Assembly (NCBI RefSeq): GCF_009193175.1
Contig: NZ_VUKE01000009.1
Location: 1-64,000 of the forward strand
Source of the DNA: Georgenia ruanii
GTDB lineage: Bacteria > Actinomycetota > Actinomycetes > Actinomycetales > Actinomycetaceae
Direction of reading: 5' to 3'
Length of the DNA stretch: 64,000 nucleotides
Of this stretch, positions 1-8,248 are shown piece by piece. Within the stretch, counting starts at the first letter, position 1. The number at the start of each line of letters is the position of its first letter. The position numbers and the translations under genes are program-made. Under the pieces are notes generated by a model, which worked only from the letters and a program-made list of their open reading frames with translations, had not been told where the DNA came from and did no database searches.

Positions 1-941
1 GCCAGCACCGCGACGTCCCCGGCGGCCAGGTTCATCCCCTTGGCCCCGGTCGGGGGGACGGTGTGGCCGGCGTCGCCGGCGAGGAAGAGCCGCCCATGCT
101 GCAGCGGCTCGCACACGTAAGAGCGCATGGGGATGACGGTCTTGTCGACGATCGGCCCGCGGGTGAGCGCGAACCCGGGGGCGGCGGTGCACGCCTCGAG
201 CTGGTCCCAGATGCGCGCGTCGGACCAGTTGTCCGGGCTGTCGGTGGGGTCGCACTGGAAGTACATCCGCTGGGTGGTCGCGGTGCGCTGGGAGATCAGC
301 GCGAAGCCGTGGTCGGAGGCGGCGTAGATCAGCTCCGGCGCGCTCGGCGGCGCCTCGACGAGGATCCCGAACCAGTCGAAGGGGTACTCGCGGAAGTGGT
401 CGGTGCGCACCGCCTCCGGGATGGCCCACTTGGCGATCCCGCGCGAGCCGTCACAGCCCGCGACGAAGTCGCACACCACCCGGACGGGGGCGCCGTCGGC
501 GTCGGTGAAGGTGATCGACGGCGCCTGGCTCGTCAGGTCGTGCAGGGCCACGTCGGCGACCTCGAACCGCACGTCCAGGCCCCTCGCGGCGGCGCCGTCG
601 ACCAGGTCGGTGAAGACCTCCTGCTGGGGGTAGAGCTGCACCGCCCGCCCGACCAGGTCGGCGAAGTCGACGCGCCGCGCCTCCCCGGCCACCCGCAGCT
701 CGATGCCGTGGTGGGCGTACCCCTCGGCCCGCATCCGGGCGTCCAGGCCCAGCGCCGCCATGAGGTCCACCGTGCCCTGCTCGAGGATCCCCGCCCGGTG
801 CGTGGCGGCGATCTCCACCCGCGAGCGCCGCTCCAGCACCACCGAGTCGATTCCGGCGACGGCCAGCAGGTGCGCCAGCCACAGCCCGGCCGGCCCGGCG
901 CCGACGATCCCGACCTGGGTGGGGACGATCCGTTCGCTCAT
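1..941 (-). CDS. pobA: 4-hydroxybenzoate 3-monooxygenase, 3' end cut by window edge
   Basis: FAD-dependent aromatic hydroxylase predicted to convert 4-hydroxybenzoate to protocatechuate with NAD(P)H and oxygen in the cytoplasm. About 313 residues are visible; the family runs to about 390, so the C-terminus lies outside the window. The FAD dinucleotide fold GAGPAG is at residues 14-19. The second FAD motif, with GDAGHTVPPTGAKGMNLA, lies near the visible end and is very close to the PobA consensus. The ATG overlaps the stop of the upstream HD gene as ATGA, so the two are probably translationally coupled. Its place at the end of the cre-like operon fits 4-hydroxybenzoate being the pathway product. 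A related hydroxybenzoate hydroxylase is the alternative. Confidence 0.88.
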   Translation of the reverse strand, partial: MSERIVPTQVGIVGAGPAGLWLAHLLAVAGIDSVVLERRSRVEIAATHRAGILEQGTVDLMAALGLDARMRAEGYAHHGIELRVAGEARRVDFADLVGRAVQLYPQQEVFTDLVDGAAARGLDVRFEVADVALHDLTSQAPSITFTDADGAPVRVVCDFVAGCDGSRGIAKWAIPEAVRTDHFREYPFDWFGILVEAPPSAPELIYAASDHGFALISQRTATTQRMYFQCDPTDSPDNWSDARIWDQLEACTAAPGFALTRGPIVDKTVIPMRSYVCEPLQHGRLFLAGDAGHTVPPTGAKGMNLAAGDVAVL

Positions 942-1660
942 TCCTCGTTCCTCTCCATCGGTGCGAGAGCCAGCGCGCGCCGTTCGGGACTCCGGCCGAT
1001 CGCGGCGACGGCGCCCAGGGCGGCCGCCATCGCCCGTCCCGCCTCGGTGTGCAGGTGCTCGTGGGTCCGGGCGCTGACGAGGCGCAGCGCCTCCTCGGCG
1101 TCGAGGCCGAACCAGCGCTGCACGGTGGTCAGCCCGTGCGGGGTGATCCGCCAGAGCTTGTCGGCGTCCTTGACGCAGGCGTCGTTGACGGAGATCGCCT
1201 CGCGGCGGCTGTCGTGGCCGTCGATGATCGCGGCGATCTCCTCGACGTCGTCGGCGTCGTGGCCCAGCTCGGTGAGGATCTCCCGGGCGATGCGCGCGCC
1301 GGCGACCTCGTGGGCGCGCACCAGCTCCGGCCGCCGCGCCTGCGGGGCGATGGCCTCGAGCACGTCGTCCTCGGGCACGGTGGACCAGCCGGTGTCGTGC
1401 AGCAGGATCGCCGGCAGCACCACCTCGGCGCGGGCCTCCGGCGTCCGCGCGAGCAGCGCCGTCGCCAGGCCGTAGGAGTACAGGGTGTGCACGTCGTTGT
1501 CGCGCACGTGCAGGTAGGCGGCGGCGCGCTCCCACACCGCCCGGTCCCGGCCGGTCAGCTCGACCAGGCCCGGCACTGCGGAGCGCGGCGGGACGAGGTG
1601 GGCGACGTCGCGGCCCAGCAGCGAGGTGCGCGGCGCCGCTTCGCTGTGCAACCGGCTCAT
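938..1660 (-). CDS. HD-domain phosphohydrolase-like protein (second copy)
   Basis: 240-residue soluble protein of the HD metal-dependent phosphohydrolase superfamily. Visible features are a histidine at about residue 58, the LLHDTGW motif with HD at 88-89, a downstream IIDGHDSR and a KDADKLWRI segment. These are the usual metal ligands of the fold. It is related to the HD protein at 3174-3839 and shares the LLHDTGW and IIDGHD blocks, but it is longer at the N-terminus. The start overlaps the aldehyde dehydrogenase stop (ATGA) and its own stop overlaps pobA. It may remove phosphate from another phosphorylated aromatic intermediate, or it may be a divergent duplicate. Its substrate cannot be read from sequence. 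Confidence 0.8.
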   Translation of the reverse strand: MSRLHSEAAPRTSLLGRDVAHLVPPRSAVPGLVELTGRDRAVWERAAAYLHVRDNDVHTLYSYGLATALLARTPEARAEVVLPAILLHDTGWSTVPEDDVLEAIAPQARRPELVRAHEVAGARIAREILTELGHDADDVEEIAAIIDGHDSRREAISVNDACVKDADKLWRITPHGLTTVQRWFGLDAEEALRLVSARTHEHLHTEAGRAMAAALGAVAAIGRSPERRALALAPMERNEE

Positions 1661-3177
1661 CGGGCCACCCGCCGGTGCACGGACTGCGGGGAGAGGTAGG
1701 CGTGCAGCCCCTCCAGGCCGTACTCGACGCCGAGGCCGGAGTCGCCGCGCCCGCCGAAGGGGGCGCTGTGGTTGGAGGCGAAGAAGTTCAGCCCGATGGA
1801 GCCGGTGTCGACCCGCCGGGCCACCCGGTAGGCGTGCTCGGCGTCGGCGGAGAAGACGATGCCGCCGAGGCCGAAGGCGGTGTCGTTGGCCAGCGCCACG
1901 GCCTCGTCCTCGCTCTCGTAGCGCAGCACGGCGAGCACGGGCCCGAAGATCTCCTCGCGGGCGATGCGCATGCCGGGGGTGACGTCGGCGAAGACGGTGG
2001 GCTGGACGTAGTACCCGCGGTCGGCCTCGGCGGCAGCCCCGCCGGTGGTGGCGCGGGCACCCTCGGCGTGGCCGGCGGCGAGGTACTCGAGCACCGTGTC
2101 GTACTGGGCGCGGGTGGCCACGGGCCCGAAGACGGTGCGCACGTCGAGCGGGTCGCCCAGCGGCGCGGCGGCCACGGTGGCGGTGATCGCGTCGACGACC
2201 TCGCCGTACCGGGCGGCGGGCACCAGCAGCCGGGTGGAGATGTAGCAGGTCTGACCGGTGTTGCGCAGGCACGAGCGGATGAGCGCCCGCGACATCTCCT
2301 CGAGGTCGACGTCGGGCAGCACGATGCCGGCCGACTTCCCGCCGAGCTCGAGGGTCACCGGGCGCAGCAGCTCCCCGCAGGCGGCGGCGATGCGCCGCCC
2401 GACCGGGGTGGAACCGGTGAAGGCCACCTTCGCCACGTGCGGGTGGCGCACGAGCGCGTCGCCCACGGCGCCGCCGCCGGTGACGAGGTTGACCACCCCG
2501 GCCGGCACCCCGGCGGCGGCGACGGCGTCGAGGACCAGCCGGATCGACAGCGGGGTGGGCGAGGCGGGCTTGATGACCACCGTGCACCCGGCGAGCAGCG
2601 CGGGCGCGAGCTTGATGACCACGAGGTTGATGGGGAAGTTCCACGGCGCGATGAGCGCGCAGACCCCGACCGGGTCCCAGCCGACCACGGTCTCCCCGGC
2701 CCCGTTGGGGAACGGGCGCACGTCCGGGGTCTCCAGGTGCTCGGCGAGGGTGGCGAAGTAGCGCAGGATGCCGGCGGCGTTGGCCGCCGCGCCGGACGTC
2801 TCGGCCAGCGGCGAGCCGTTCTCCCGGGTGTTCGTCCAGGCGAGCGGCTGCGCCCGGCGCTCGACCTCCTCGGCGATGCGCCGCAGGTAGGCCGCCCGCT
2901 CCGACGGCGCGGTGGCGGCCCAGCCGGGCAGGGCGCGGCGGGCCGCGGCGACGGCGCGCTCGACGTCCTCGCCGGTGGCGTCGGGGACGGCACCCCATGC
3001 CTCCTCGGTGGCGGGGTCGACGACGGCGATGCGGCCGGTGCCGGTCGAGGGCGCCCAGGCGCCGTCGACGAAGTGGTCGTCCTGGTAGGTGTAGGGCAGG
3101 TCGAGGGTGGCCCGGTCGAGGCCCGAGCCGGCGGGCGGTGCGGCGGCCGCGCCCGGTGCCGGCTGCGTCGCGCTCAT
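1657..3177 (-). CDS. creC: aldehyde dehydrogenase (probable 4-hydroxybenzaldehyde dehydrogenase)
   Basis: 506-residue NAD(P)-dependent aldehyde dehydrogenase. It has the FTGST cofactor loop near 253-257, the general-base glutamate in LELGGKS (about E277) and the catalytic cysteine in NTGQTC (about C311). The C-terminal PFGGRGDSGLG segment is typical. Length is normal for the family. The ATG overlaps the upstream HD gene stop, and its own stop overlaps the next HD start, so three genes are chained by four-base overlaps. In this operon it should oxidise 4-hydroxybenzaldehyde to 4-hydroxybenzoate, feeding PobA. The symbol rests on matching gene order with the Corynebacterium cre cluster from memory. 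Confidence 0.82.
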   Translation of the reverse strand: MSATQPAPGAAAAPPAGSGLDRATLDLPYTYQDDHFVDGAWAPSTGTGRIAVVDPATEEAWGAVPDATGEDVERAVAAARRALPGWAATAPSERAAYLRRIAEEVERRAQPLAWTNTRENGSPLAETSGAAANAAGILRYFATLAEHLETPDVRPFPNGAGETVVGWDPVGVCALIAPWNFPINLVVIKLAPALLAGCTVVIKPASPTPLSIRLVLDAVAAAGVPAGVVNLVTGGGAVGDALVRHPHVAKVAFTGSTPVGRRIAAACGELLRPVTLELGGKSAGIVLPDVDLEEMSRALIRSCLRNTGQTCYISTRLLVPAARYGEVVDAITATVAAAPLGDPLDVRTVFGPVATRAQYDTVLEYLAAGHAEGARATTGGAAAEADRGYYVQPTVFADVTPGMRIAREEIFGPVLAVLRYESEDEAVALANDTAFGLGGIVFSADAEHAYRVARRVDTGSIGLNFFASNHSAPFGGRGDSGLGVEYGLEGLHAYLSPQSVHRRVAR

Positions 3178-3839
3178 CGCAGCACCCCCGTCTTGAGCAG
3201 CGCCCGGGACCGGGCCAGGTCGGCGACCGCCATGGTGTGGGCCGCCTCGGTGAGCAGCTCGGGCAGGATCTCCACCTCGAGCCGGTCGGCGTAGGCGGCC
3301 GGGTCGAGCCCGAACCAGCCGGCTGCCACCGCGATGCCGGCGTGGTCGAAGCGCCACAGCCGGTCGGCGTCGCGCACCAGGGAGTCCTCGAGCGACCGGG
3401 AGTCGGGCCGGGTGTCGTGCCCGTCGATGATGGCCACCACCCGCTCGACGAACTCGTCGTCGTAGCCCAGCGGGGGCAGCACCTCCCGGGCGATGAGGCA
3501 GCCCTGGCGCTCGTGCTCGAACCGGATCTGCGCCTTGCGCCAGTCCCCGGAGAACCCCTCGGCGAAGATGCGGGCCTCGTCCACCCGGCCCCAGCCGGTG
3601 TCGTGCAGCAGGATCGCCACGCGCACCACGAGCGCGTCGGCCTCGGGGTGGACGGCGCACAGCCGCTCGGCGTAGGCCAGCGAGATCGGCAGGTGCACGT
3701 CGTTGCTGCGGGCCCGGGTCTCGGGGATGACCGCGCGCCAGATGTCGTCGAGGTCGGTCCCGGCCGCGGGCGTGCAGACGATGGGCGAGGTGTCCACGGG
3801 CAGGTCGGTGGTCAGGCGGGTGACGGACGGTGCAGGCAT
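3174..3839 (-). CDS. creD: HD-domain phosphohydrolase, probable aryl-phosphate hydrolase
   Basis: 221-residue HD superfamily protein. Probable metal ligands are H49, HD at 79-80 in LLHDTGW, H109, the IIDGHD block at 138-142 and D157 in RDADRLWRF. It has no signal peptide and no membrane segment. In the C. glutamicum system, CreD removes phosphate from the oxidised alkylphenyl phosphate. This gene sits directly after the reductase gene, where creD is expected, so it is the better candidate of the two HD proteins. It starts 41 bases after the reductase stop. Its own stop overlaps the aldehyde dehydrogenase start. Confidence 0.75.
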   Translation of the reverse strand: MPAPSVTRLTTDLPVDTSPIVCTPAAGTDLDDIWRAVIPETRARSNDVHLPISLAYAERLCAVHPEADALVVRVAILLHDTGWGRVDEARIFAEGFSGDWRKAQIRFEHERQGCLIAREVLPPLGYDDEFVERVVAIIDGHDTRPDSRSLEDSLVRDADRLWRFDHAGIAVAAGWFGLDPAAYADRLEVEILPELLTEAAHTMAVADLARSRALLKTGVLR

Positions 3840-3880
3840 GGGCTCTTCCTCGGTGTCGGGCGGGCCGGGCGGCGCGGCGG

Positions 3881-5140
3881 TCAGAGCGGCCGGGCCAGGC
3901 CCTTGAGCGGGACGGCGGCGTCGGCGGCGAGGTCGGCGGGGATCGTCGTGCCCTGCGCGAGGGCGTTCTTGACGGCCATGAAATCCAGGGGGTGGTTCAC
4001 GCAGTCGGCGGCGATGAGCCGGCCGGCGCGGTAGTACAGCACGGAGAACTTCCCGCGGGCGTCGTCGCGGCGCACCACGGTGGCGTCGTGGCCGAGGGAC
4101 AGCCCGGCGATCTGGAGCTTGAGGTCGCCCTGGTTGGACCAGAACCACGGGATGCCGGCGTACTCCTCGCGCCGGCCCACCAGGGAGTAGGCGGCGACCT
4201 TGGCCTGCTCGACGGCGTTGTTGACGCTCTCGAGCCGCAGCCGCTCCCCGGCCGGGGCGCCGGGCACCGGGTTGGGCAGGTTGGCGCAGTCGCCCACCGC
4301 CACGGTGGCGCCGTCGGAGGCGCGGGCGTAGCGGTCGACGACGATCCCGTTATCGACGGCCAGGCCCATCTGCTCGGCGAGCTCGGTGTTCGGCACGACG
4401 CCGATGCCCACGAGCGCGATCTGCGCGGGGACGACCTCCCCATCAGCGAGCTCGACGCCGGTGAGGCGTCCGCCGTCGCCGGCCGCGCCGTCGCCGACGA
4501 ACCGGGTGACGTGGGCGCCGAGGCGGATGTCCAGCCCGGCGGCGCGGTGGGCGCGCAGGAAGTACGCGGAGGTCTCCTTCCCCACCGCCCGGCCCACCAG
4601 CCGCGGGCCGGCCTCGAGCACGGTGACCCGCTTGCCCAGCGCGTGGGCGCTGCGGGCCGCCTCGAGCCCGATGAACCCGCCGCCGATGACGACGACGTCG
4701 CTCGCCTCGGGCATCGCGGCCTTGAGGGCCAGGGCGTCGTCGGCGTTGCGCAGGTAGAGCACCCCGGCGAGGCCGGCGCCGTCGACCTCCAGGCGCCGGG
4801 CCCGGGCGCCGACGGCGAGCGCGAGCCGGTCGAAGGCGAACGCCCGGCCGGAGGCGGCGTGGGCGGTGCCCGAGCCGTCCGCGCGGCGCTCGACCCGCTC
4901 GATCCGCTGGCCCTTGACCAGGTCGACGCGATGCTCGTCCCAGTACTCCTGGCTGCGGAAGATCAGCGACTCCTTGCCGACCTTGTCCTGCAGGAACTCC
5001 TTGGACAGCGCCGGGCGCTGGTAGGGCCGGTGGTTCTCCTCGCCCAGGAGGGTGATGGGCTCGTCGAAGCCGAGGGCGCGGAGGGACGCGACGAGCTGGA
5101 CCCCGGCCTGGCTGGCGCCGACGATGAGCAGTCCGGTCAT
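3881..5140 (-). CDS. creE: FAD-dependent ferredoxin reductase of the P450 system
   Basis: 419-residue NAD(P)H:ferredoxin reductase of the rhodocoxin/putidaredoxin reductase type. The N-terminal FAD fold is degenerate (IVGASQAG). A second nucleotide-binding fold VVIGGGFIGLEAA lies near residue 150, followed by the NVGDC-like VAVGDCANLPNP region and a C-terminal ferredoxin-reductase domain beginning around FWSNQGDLK. The start is one base after the ferredoxin stop, with AGGTG upstream. It should pass electrons from NAD(P)H to the adjacent 2Fe-2S ferredoxin and on to the P450 at 9327-10589. Confidence 0.85.
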   Translation of the reverse strand: MTGLLIVGASQAGVQLVASLRALGFDEPITLLGEENHRPYQRPALSKEFLQDKVGKESLIFRSQEYWDEHRVDLVKGQRIERVERRADGSGTAHAASGRAFAFDRLALAVGARARRLEVDGAGLAGVLYLRNADDALALKAAMPEASDVVVIGGGFIGLEAARSAHALGKRVTVLEAGPRLVGRAVGKETSAYFLRAHRAAGLDIRLGAHVTRFVGDGAAGDGGRLTGVELADGEVVPAQIALVGIGVVPNTELAEQMGLAVDNGIVVDRYARASDGATVAVGDCANLPNPVPGAPAGERLRLESVNNAVEQAKVAAYSLVGRREEYAGIPWFWSNQGDLKLQIAGLSLGHDATVVRRDDARGKFSVLYYRAGRLIAADCVNHPLDFMAVKNALAQGTTIPADLAADAAVPLKGLARPL

Positions 5141-5141
5141 C

Positions 5142-5462
5142 TCACACCTGCGTCTCGGGCGTGGTCACGCGCAGGTCGCAGCCGTCCTTGAGGCGCAGCT
5201 GGCAGGACAGGCGGGAGTTGTCCTCCCGGTCCACGGCGGTGCCGTAGAGCATCTCGTCCTCCATCTCGCTCATGGGGTCGAGCCGGTCGAGGTCGTCCTC
5301 GTCCACGAACACGTGACAGGTGGCGCACGAGAGCGACCCGCCGCACTCGGCGACGATGCCCGGGACGCCGTTGCGCACGGCGGTCTCCATGACGGAGTCG
5401 CCGACGTTGCCCTCGACGACGCGGGTGGCGCCGTCGTGCTCGGTGTAGGTGATCTGCGGCAT
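5142..5462 (-). CDS. creF: 2Fe-2S ferredoxin (adrenodoxin/putidaredoxin type)
   Basis: 106-residue ferredoxin. Cluster ligands are C40, C46, C49 and C87, the CX5CX2C...C pattern of vertebrate-type 2Fe-2S ferredoxins that serve class I P450s. The acidic stretch after the third cysteine (DEDDLDRLD) is the usual interaction helix. A textbook AGGAGG lies six to seven bases before the ATG. It sits nine bases after the SDR gene and one base before the reductase gene, so the two electron-transfer partners are made together. It is distinct from the three-cysteine ferredoxin of the other P450 system at 21167-21355. Confidence 0.9.
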   Translation of the reverse strand: MPQITYTEHDGATRVVEGNVGDSVMETAVRNGVPGIVAECGGSLSCATCHVFVDEDDLDRLDPMSEMEDEMLYGTAVDREDNSRLSCQLRLKDGCDLRVTTPETQV

Positions 5463-5471
5463 GGGTTCCTC

Positions 5472-6212
5472 CTAGATGAACTGGCGGCCGCCGTCGACCA
5501 CGAGGGTCTGACCGCTGATGTACGAGCTGTCCGGCCCGGCGAGGAAGCGGGCGGCGCCGACGATGTCCTCCGGCTGGGAGGGCCGCTTGAGGGCGGCGCG
5601 GTCGACGCCGTAGCTGGCGGCGTCCTCCATCAGCGCGTAGCTGGCCTCGGTCAGGGTGAAGCCCGGGGCGATGGCGTTGACGCGGATACCGCGGCGGCCC
5701 AGCTCCTTGGCCATGACCCGGGTCAGCGCGATGACCCCGCCCTTGGAGGCGACGTAGTGCATCCACTGCTCCGAGCCGCTCAGGACGGTCGCCGAGGAGA
5801 TGTTGACGATCGCGCCACCCTCGCGCAGGTGGGGGCTGCACGCCCGGGCGCACAGCCATGGGCCCTTGAGGTTGACCGCCATGACCCGGTCCCACTCGGC
5901 CGGGTCGATCTCCTCGAAGGGGCTGCGGGTGATGCCGGCGTAGATGGCGGCGTTGTTGACCAGGACGTCGATCCCGCCGCCGCCGAAGGCGGCCACCTGC
6001 GTGGCCATGGCCTCGGTGGACTCGAGGGAGGTGACGTCGACCGCGACGGCGAGGGCCTGGGCGCCGCGCTCGCGCACGAGGGCGGCGGTCTCCTCGGCGC
6101 CGGCGGCGTTGACGTCCGCCACCGCCACGCGGGCGCCGGGGTCGGCGAACCCGAGCGCGAATGCGCGCCCGAGCCCGCCGGCCCCGCCGGTGATGAGCAC
6201 CGTCCGGGTCAC
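5472..6212 (-). CDS. creG: short-chain dehydrogenase (probable 4-hydroxybenzyl alcohol dehydrogenase)
   Basis: 246-residue classical SDR. The cofactor motif GGAGGLG is at about 9-15, NNAA near 86-89, the active-site serine in NISSAT near 139-140, and YVASK with Y153 and K157. The C-terminal SSYISGQTLVVDGG is typical of the family. The chosen start is a GTG that overlaps the upstream stop as GTGA; a longer upstream reading would run into the CreH gene. In the operon it should oxidise the dephosphorylated benzylic alcohol to the aldehyde that CreC then uses. Confidence 0.8.
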   Translation of the reverse strand: MTRTVLITGGAGGLGRAFALGFADPGARVAVADVNAAGAEETAALVRERGAQALAVAVDVTSLESTEAMATQVAAFGGGGIDVLVNNAAIYAGITRSPFEEIDPAEWDRVMAVNLKGPWLCARACSPHLREGGAIVNISSATVLSGSEQWMHYVASKGGVIALTRVMAKELGRRGIRVNAIAPGFTLTEASYALMEDAASYGVDRAALKRPSQPEDIVGAARFLAGPDSSYISGQTLVVDGGRQFI

Positions 6213-8077
6213 TGCACCGCCCCGCCCAGCGCCGGCGCCGGCGCCTCCTGCCCCGCCGCGTCGAGGATGGTCACCGTGCCGGCGTTGCCGTCCACCCGGA
6301 GCCGCTGGCCGGTGCGGATGGTCGTCGATGCGGAGCCAGTGCCGGTGACGGCCGGCAGGCCGTACTCGCGGCACACGATGGCGGCGTGGCTCATCATGCC
6401 GCCGATGTCGGTGACGGTGGCGCGGATCTTCCCGAAGATCGGACCCCAGCTCGGTGCCGTCACCGTCGCGACGAGGATCTCACCCTCCTGGACCTCGGCG
6501 AGCTGGTCGGCGTCGTGGACGACCCGGGCGACGCCCTCGACCACCCCGGGGGAGGCGGCCATGCCCCGCAGGCCGGAGAAGTCGTCGTCCTCGCCGGCGC
6601 CGAGCCACTGCTGGACCTGCTCGGTGGTGATGCCCCAGAGCATGCGGGTGAACGGCTCGGTGATGGAGGCCGGCGGGGTGTTGAGCGCCGGGGCCGGCCG
6701 GGCGGTCTTGAGGGCCTCGACGATCGCGCGGCGCCGCTCGATCTCCGCCGGCCAGTAGACCGGGCCGATGGGGCCGCGCGGGGCGCCGACGCCCCACCCG
6801 GTGACGAGGTCGAAGAGGACGTCCCGGACCTCGTTGCGGCCGAGGTAGAGCAGGTCGTCCGGCTCGGTCCAGAAGCCCTCGGCGTGGAGCATGCGGCTCA
6901 GCTCGCGGACCTTGCGCCAGAAGACTCCCATCGTCCAGTGCTCGATGTAGAAGTTGTGGTTCTCCACGTAGGGGTACGCGGTGGCCGCGAGCTGGCGCTT
7001 GGCGTCGAAGGCCGCCTGCGTCTCGCCGTCGAGCAGGTCGCGGTACTCCGCGACGATGCGCTCCTTCTCCGCGACCAGCTCGTCCTTGGGCCGCAGGATC
7101 TGCTGGCCCTCGTCGAGGCGGCGGATGTAGTCGGCGATGTAGCCGAGCGGGATCTCCTGGTGCTCGTTCCAGTACTTGTCGTGTCCGTAGAAGCCGTTGC
7201 CGACGGTGAAGTTGAACCAGGGGTCCTGGGCCTGCTCGTACCTGGCGATCCACTTCTTCCCGCCGGGCGCGGCCGCGACGGCAGCCAGGGTGGCGGCGAC
7301 GTCGTCGGTGTTGGCGAACCCGTCCTGCAGGCCGAGCTCGACGGCGAGAGTGGCGAGCTCCTTGAGCTCGTCGTCGGGGCGGAAGAGCTCCATGTCCACG
7401 CCCTGGACCATGGTGGCGATCGCCTGGTCGGGGATACCCGGGAACGCCTCCTTGCAGAAGTTGAAGAAGTCCAGGTACGCGATGTAGCCGAGGTTGAGGA
7501 ACTCGAAGTGGTACTGCCAGTTCTGGTAGCACAGCTGGATGAGCCGGTCATAGCTCTCGAGGAGCTTCTCGCTGCCGTCCTTCGCCTTGCCGGAGGTGAT
7601 GTCCTCCAGTGGGACGACGTCGGGCAGGCTCGTGAACTGGAGGGTCTCCATCTCGTCGATGGTCGCCCGCACCTTCTGCTTCCACTGCTCGAGCAGTCGT
7701 TCCCAGTTCTGGAAGTAGTAGCCCACGCGCTCCTCGAAAAGGGGCACGCGTGCGGCGATCTGGTCCTCCGGCACCGGGATCGGCGACATGTAGAGGTAGC
7801 CCAGGTGCACGCGGAACTCGATGCCGTTGGCGTTGGGGATCATGAGGTGGCGGGCGTTGTACTGGCCCAGGCACTTCACGGCGAACTCCCCGCCGATGGT
7901 CTCGAACGGCTTGAACACCGTCGGCCAGTGCTGGCTGTCGCAGAACCAGAACTTCTCGTCCTCGTCCTTCTTCAGGGCGTCCTGGAAGACGAGGTAGTAG
8001 GGGTAGATCTGTTCCCAGCCCTCGGCGCCCGGGGGCGTGGGGAGGGCGAAGGGGCTGGGGAACGACTTTCTGGCCAT
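6209..8077 (-). CDS. creH: PEP-utilising mobile-domain protein, phosphohistidine subunit of a split alkylphenol kinase
   Basis: 622-residue protein. Its C-terminal 80-90 residues form the swivelling phosphohistidine domain of PEP synthase/PPDK enzymes: IGGMMSHAAIVCREYGLPAV, with the acceptor histidine at about 564. The large N-terminal part is not a PEP-binding barrel, so this is not a complete PEP synthase. Size and layout match the 70-kDa phenylphosphate synthase subunit and CreH. With CreI it should use ATP to phosphorylate the phenol hydroxyl. The ATG is preceded by AAAGGTGAG. The stop overlaps the SDR start. A 171-base gap carrying a tandem repeat separates it from creI. The main alternative is a rifampin-phosphotransferase-like split enzyme of other specificity. 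Confidence 0.78.
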   Translation of the reverse strand: MARKSFPSPFALPTPPGAEGWEQIYPYYLVFQDALKKDEDEKFWFCDSQHWPTVFKPFETIGGEFAVKCLGQYNARHLMIPNANGIEFRVHLGYLYMSPIPVPEDQIAARVPLFEERVGYYFQNWERLLEQWKQKVRATIDEMETLQFTSLPDVVPLEDITSGKAKDGSEKLLESYDRLIQLCYQNWQYHFEFLNLGYIAYLDFFNFCKEAFPGIPDQAIATMVQGVDMELFRPDDELKELATLAVELGLQDGFANTDDVAATLAAVAAAPGGKKWIARYEQAQDPWFNFTVGNGFYGHDKYWNEHQEIPLGYIADYIRRLDEGQQILRPKDELVAEKERIVAEYRDLLDGETQAAFDAKRQLAATAYPYVENHNFYIEHWTMGVFWRKVRELSRMLHAEGFWTEPDDLLYLGRNEVRDVLFDLVTGWGVGAPRGPIGPVYWPAEIERRRAIVEALKTARPAPALNTPPASITEPFTRMLWGITTEQVQQWLGAGEDDDFSGLRGMAASPGVVEGVARVVHDADQLAEVQEGEILVATVTAPSWGPIFGKIRATVTDIGGMMSHAAIVCREYGLPAVTGTGSASTTIRTGQRLRVDGNAGTVTILDAAGQEAPAPALGGAVQ

Positions 8078-8152
8078 GACTCACCTTTCGAGCTGCGTCG
8101 GTGCAGCAATGGGGGGCGGCGACGTCGTCGCGGGGGGCGGGTGATGGGTGCT

Positions 8153-8239
8153 GCGGTGCTGCGTTGGGAGGGACGGGTGGCGCGGTGCTGCGTTGGGAGG
8201 GACGGGTGGTGCGGTGCTGCGTCGGGACAAGCCGGTGGT
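8153..8239. repeat. 29-bp tandem repeat, about three copies
   Basis: Two identical 29-bp units, except for the last base, lie at 8153-8181 and 8182-8210. A third, degenerate copy is at 8211-8239 with about six changes. The unit begins GCGGTGCTGCGTTGGGAGGG. The array fills most of the 171-bp gap between creI and creH inside an otherwise tightly packed operon. There are no spacers, so it is not a CRISPR. No function is evident; it could set subunit stoichiometry or be simple slippage. Confidence 0.85.
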
Positions 8240-8248
8240 GCGGTTGGC

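Noticed and set aside
8153-8239. CRISPR-like array
   Set aside because: The 29-bp units abut without spacers and only about three exist; no cas genes are present.
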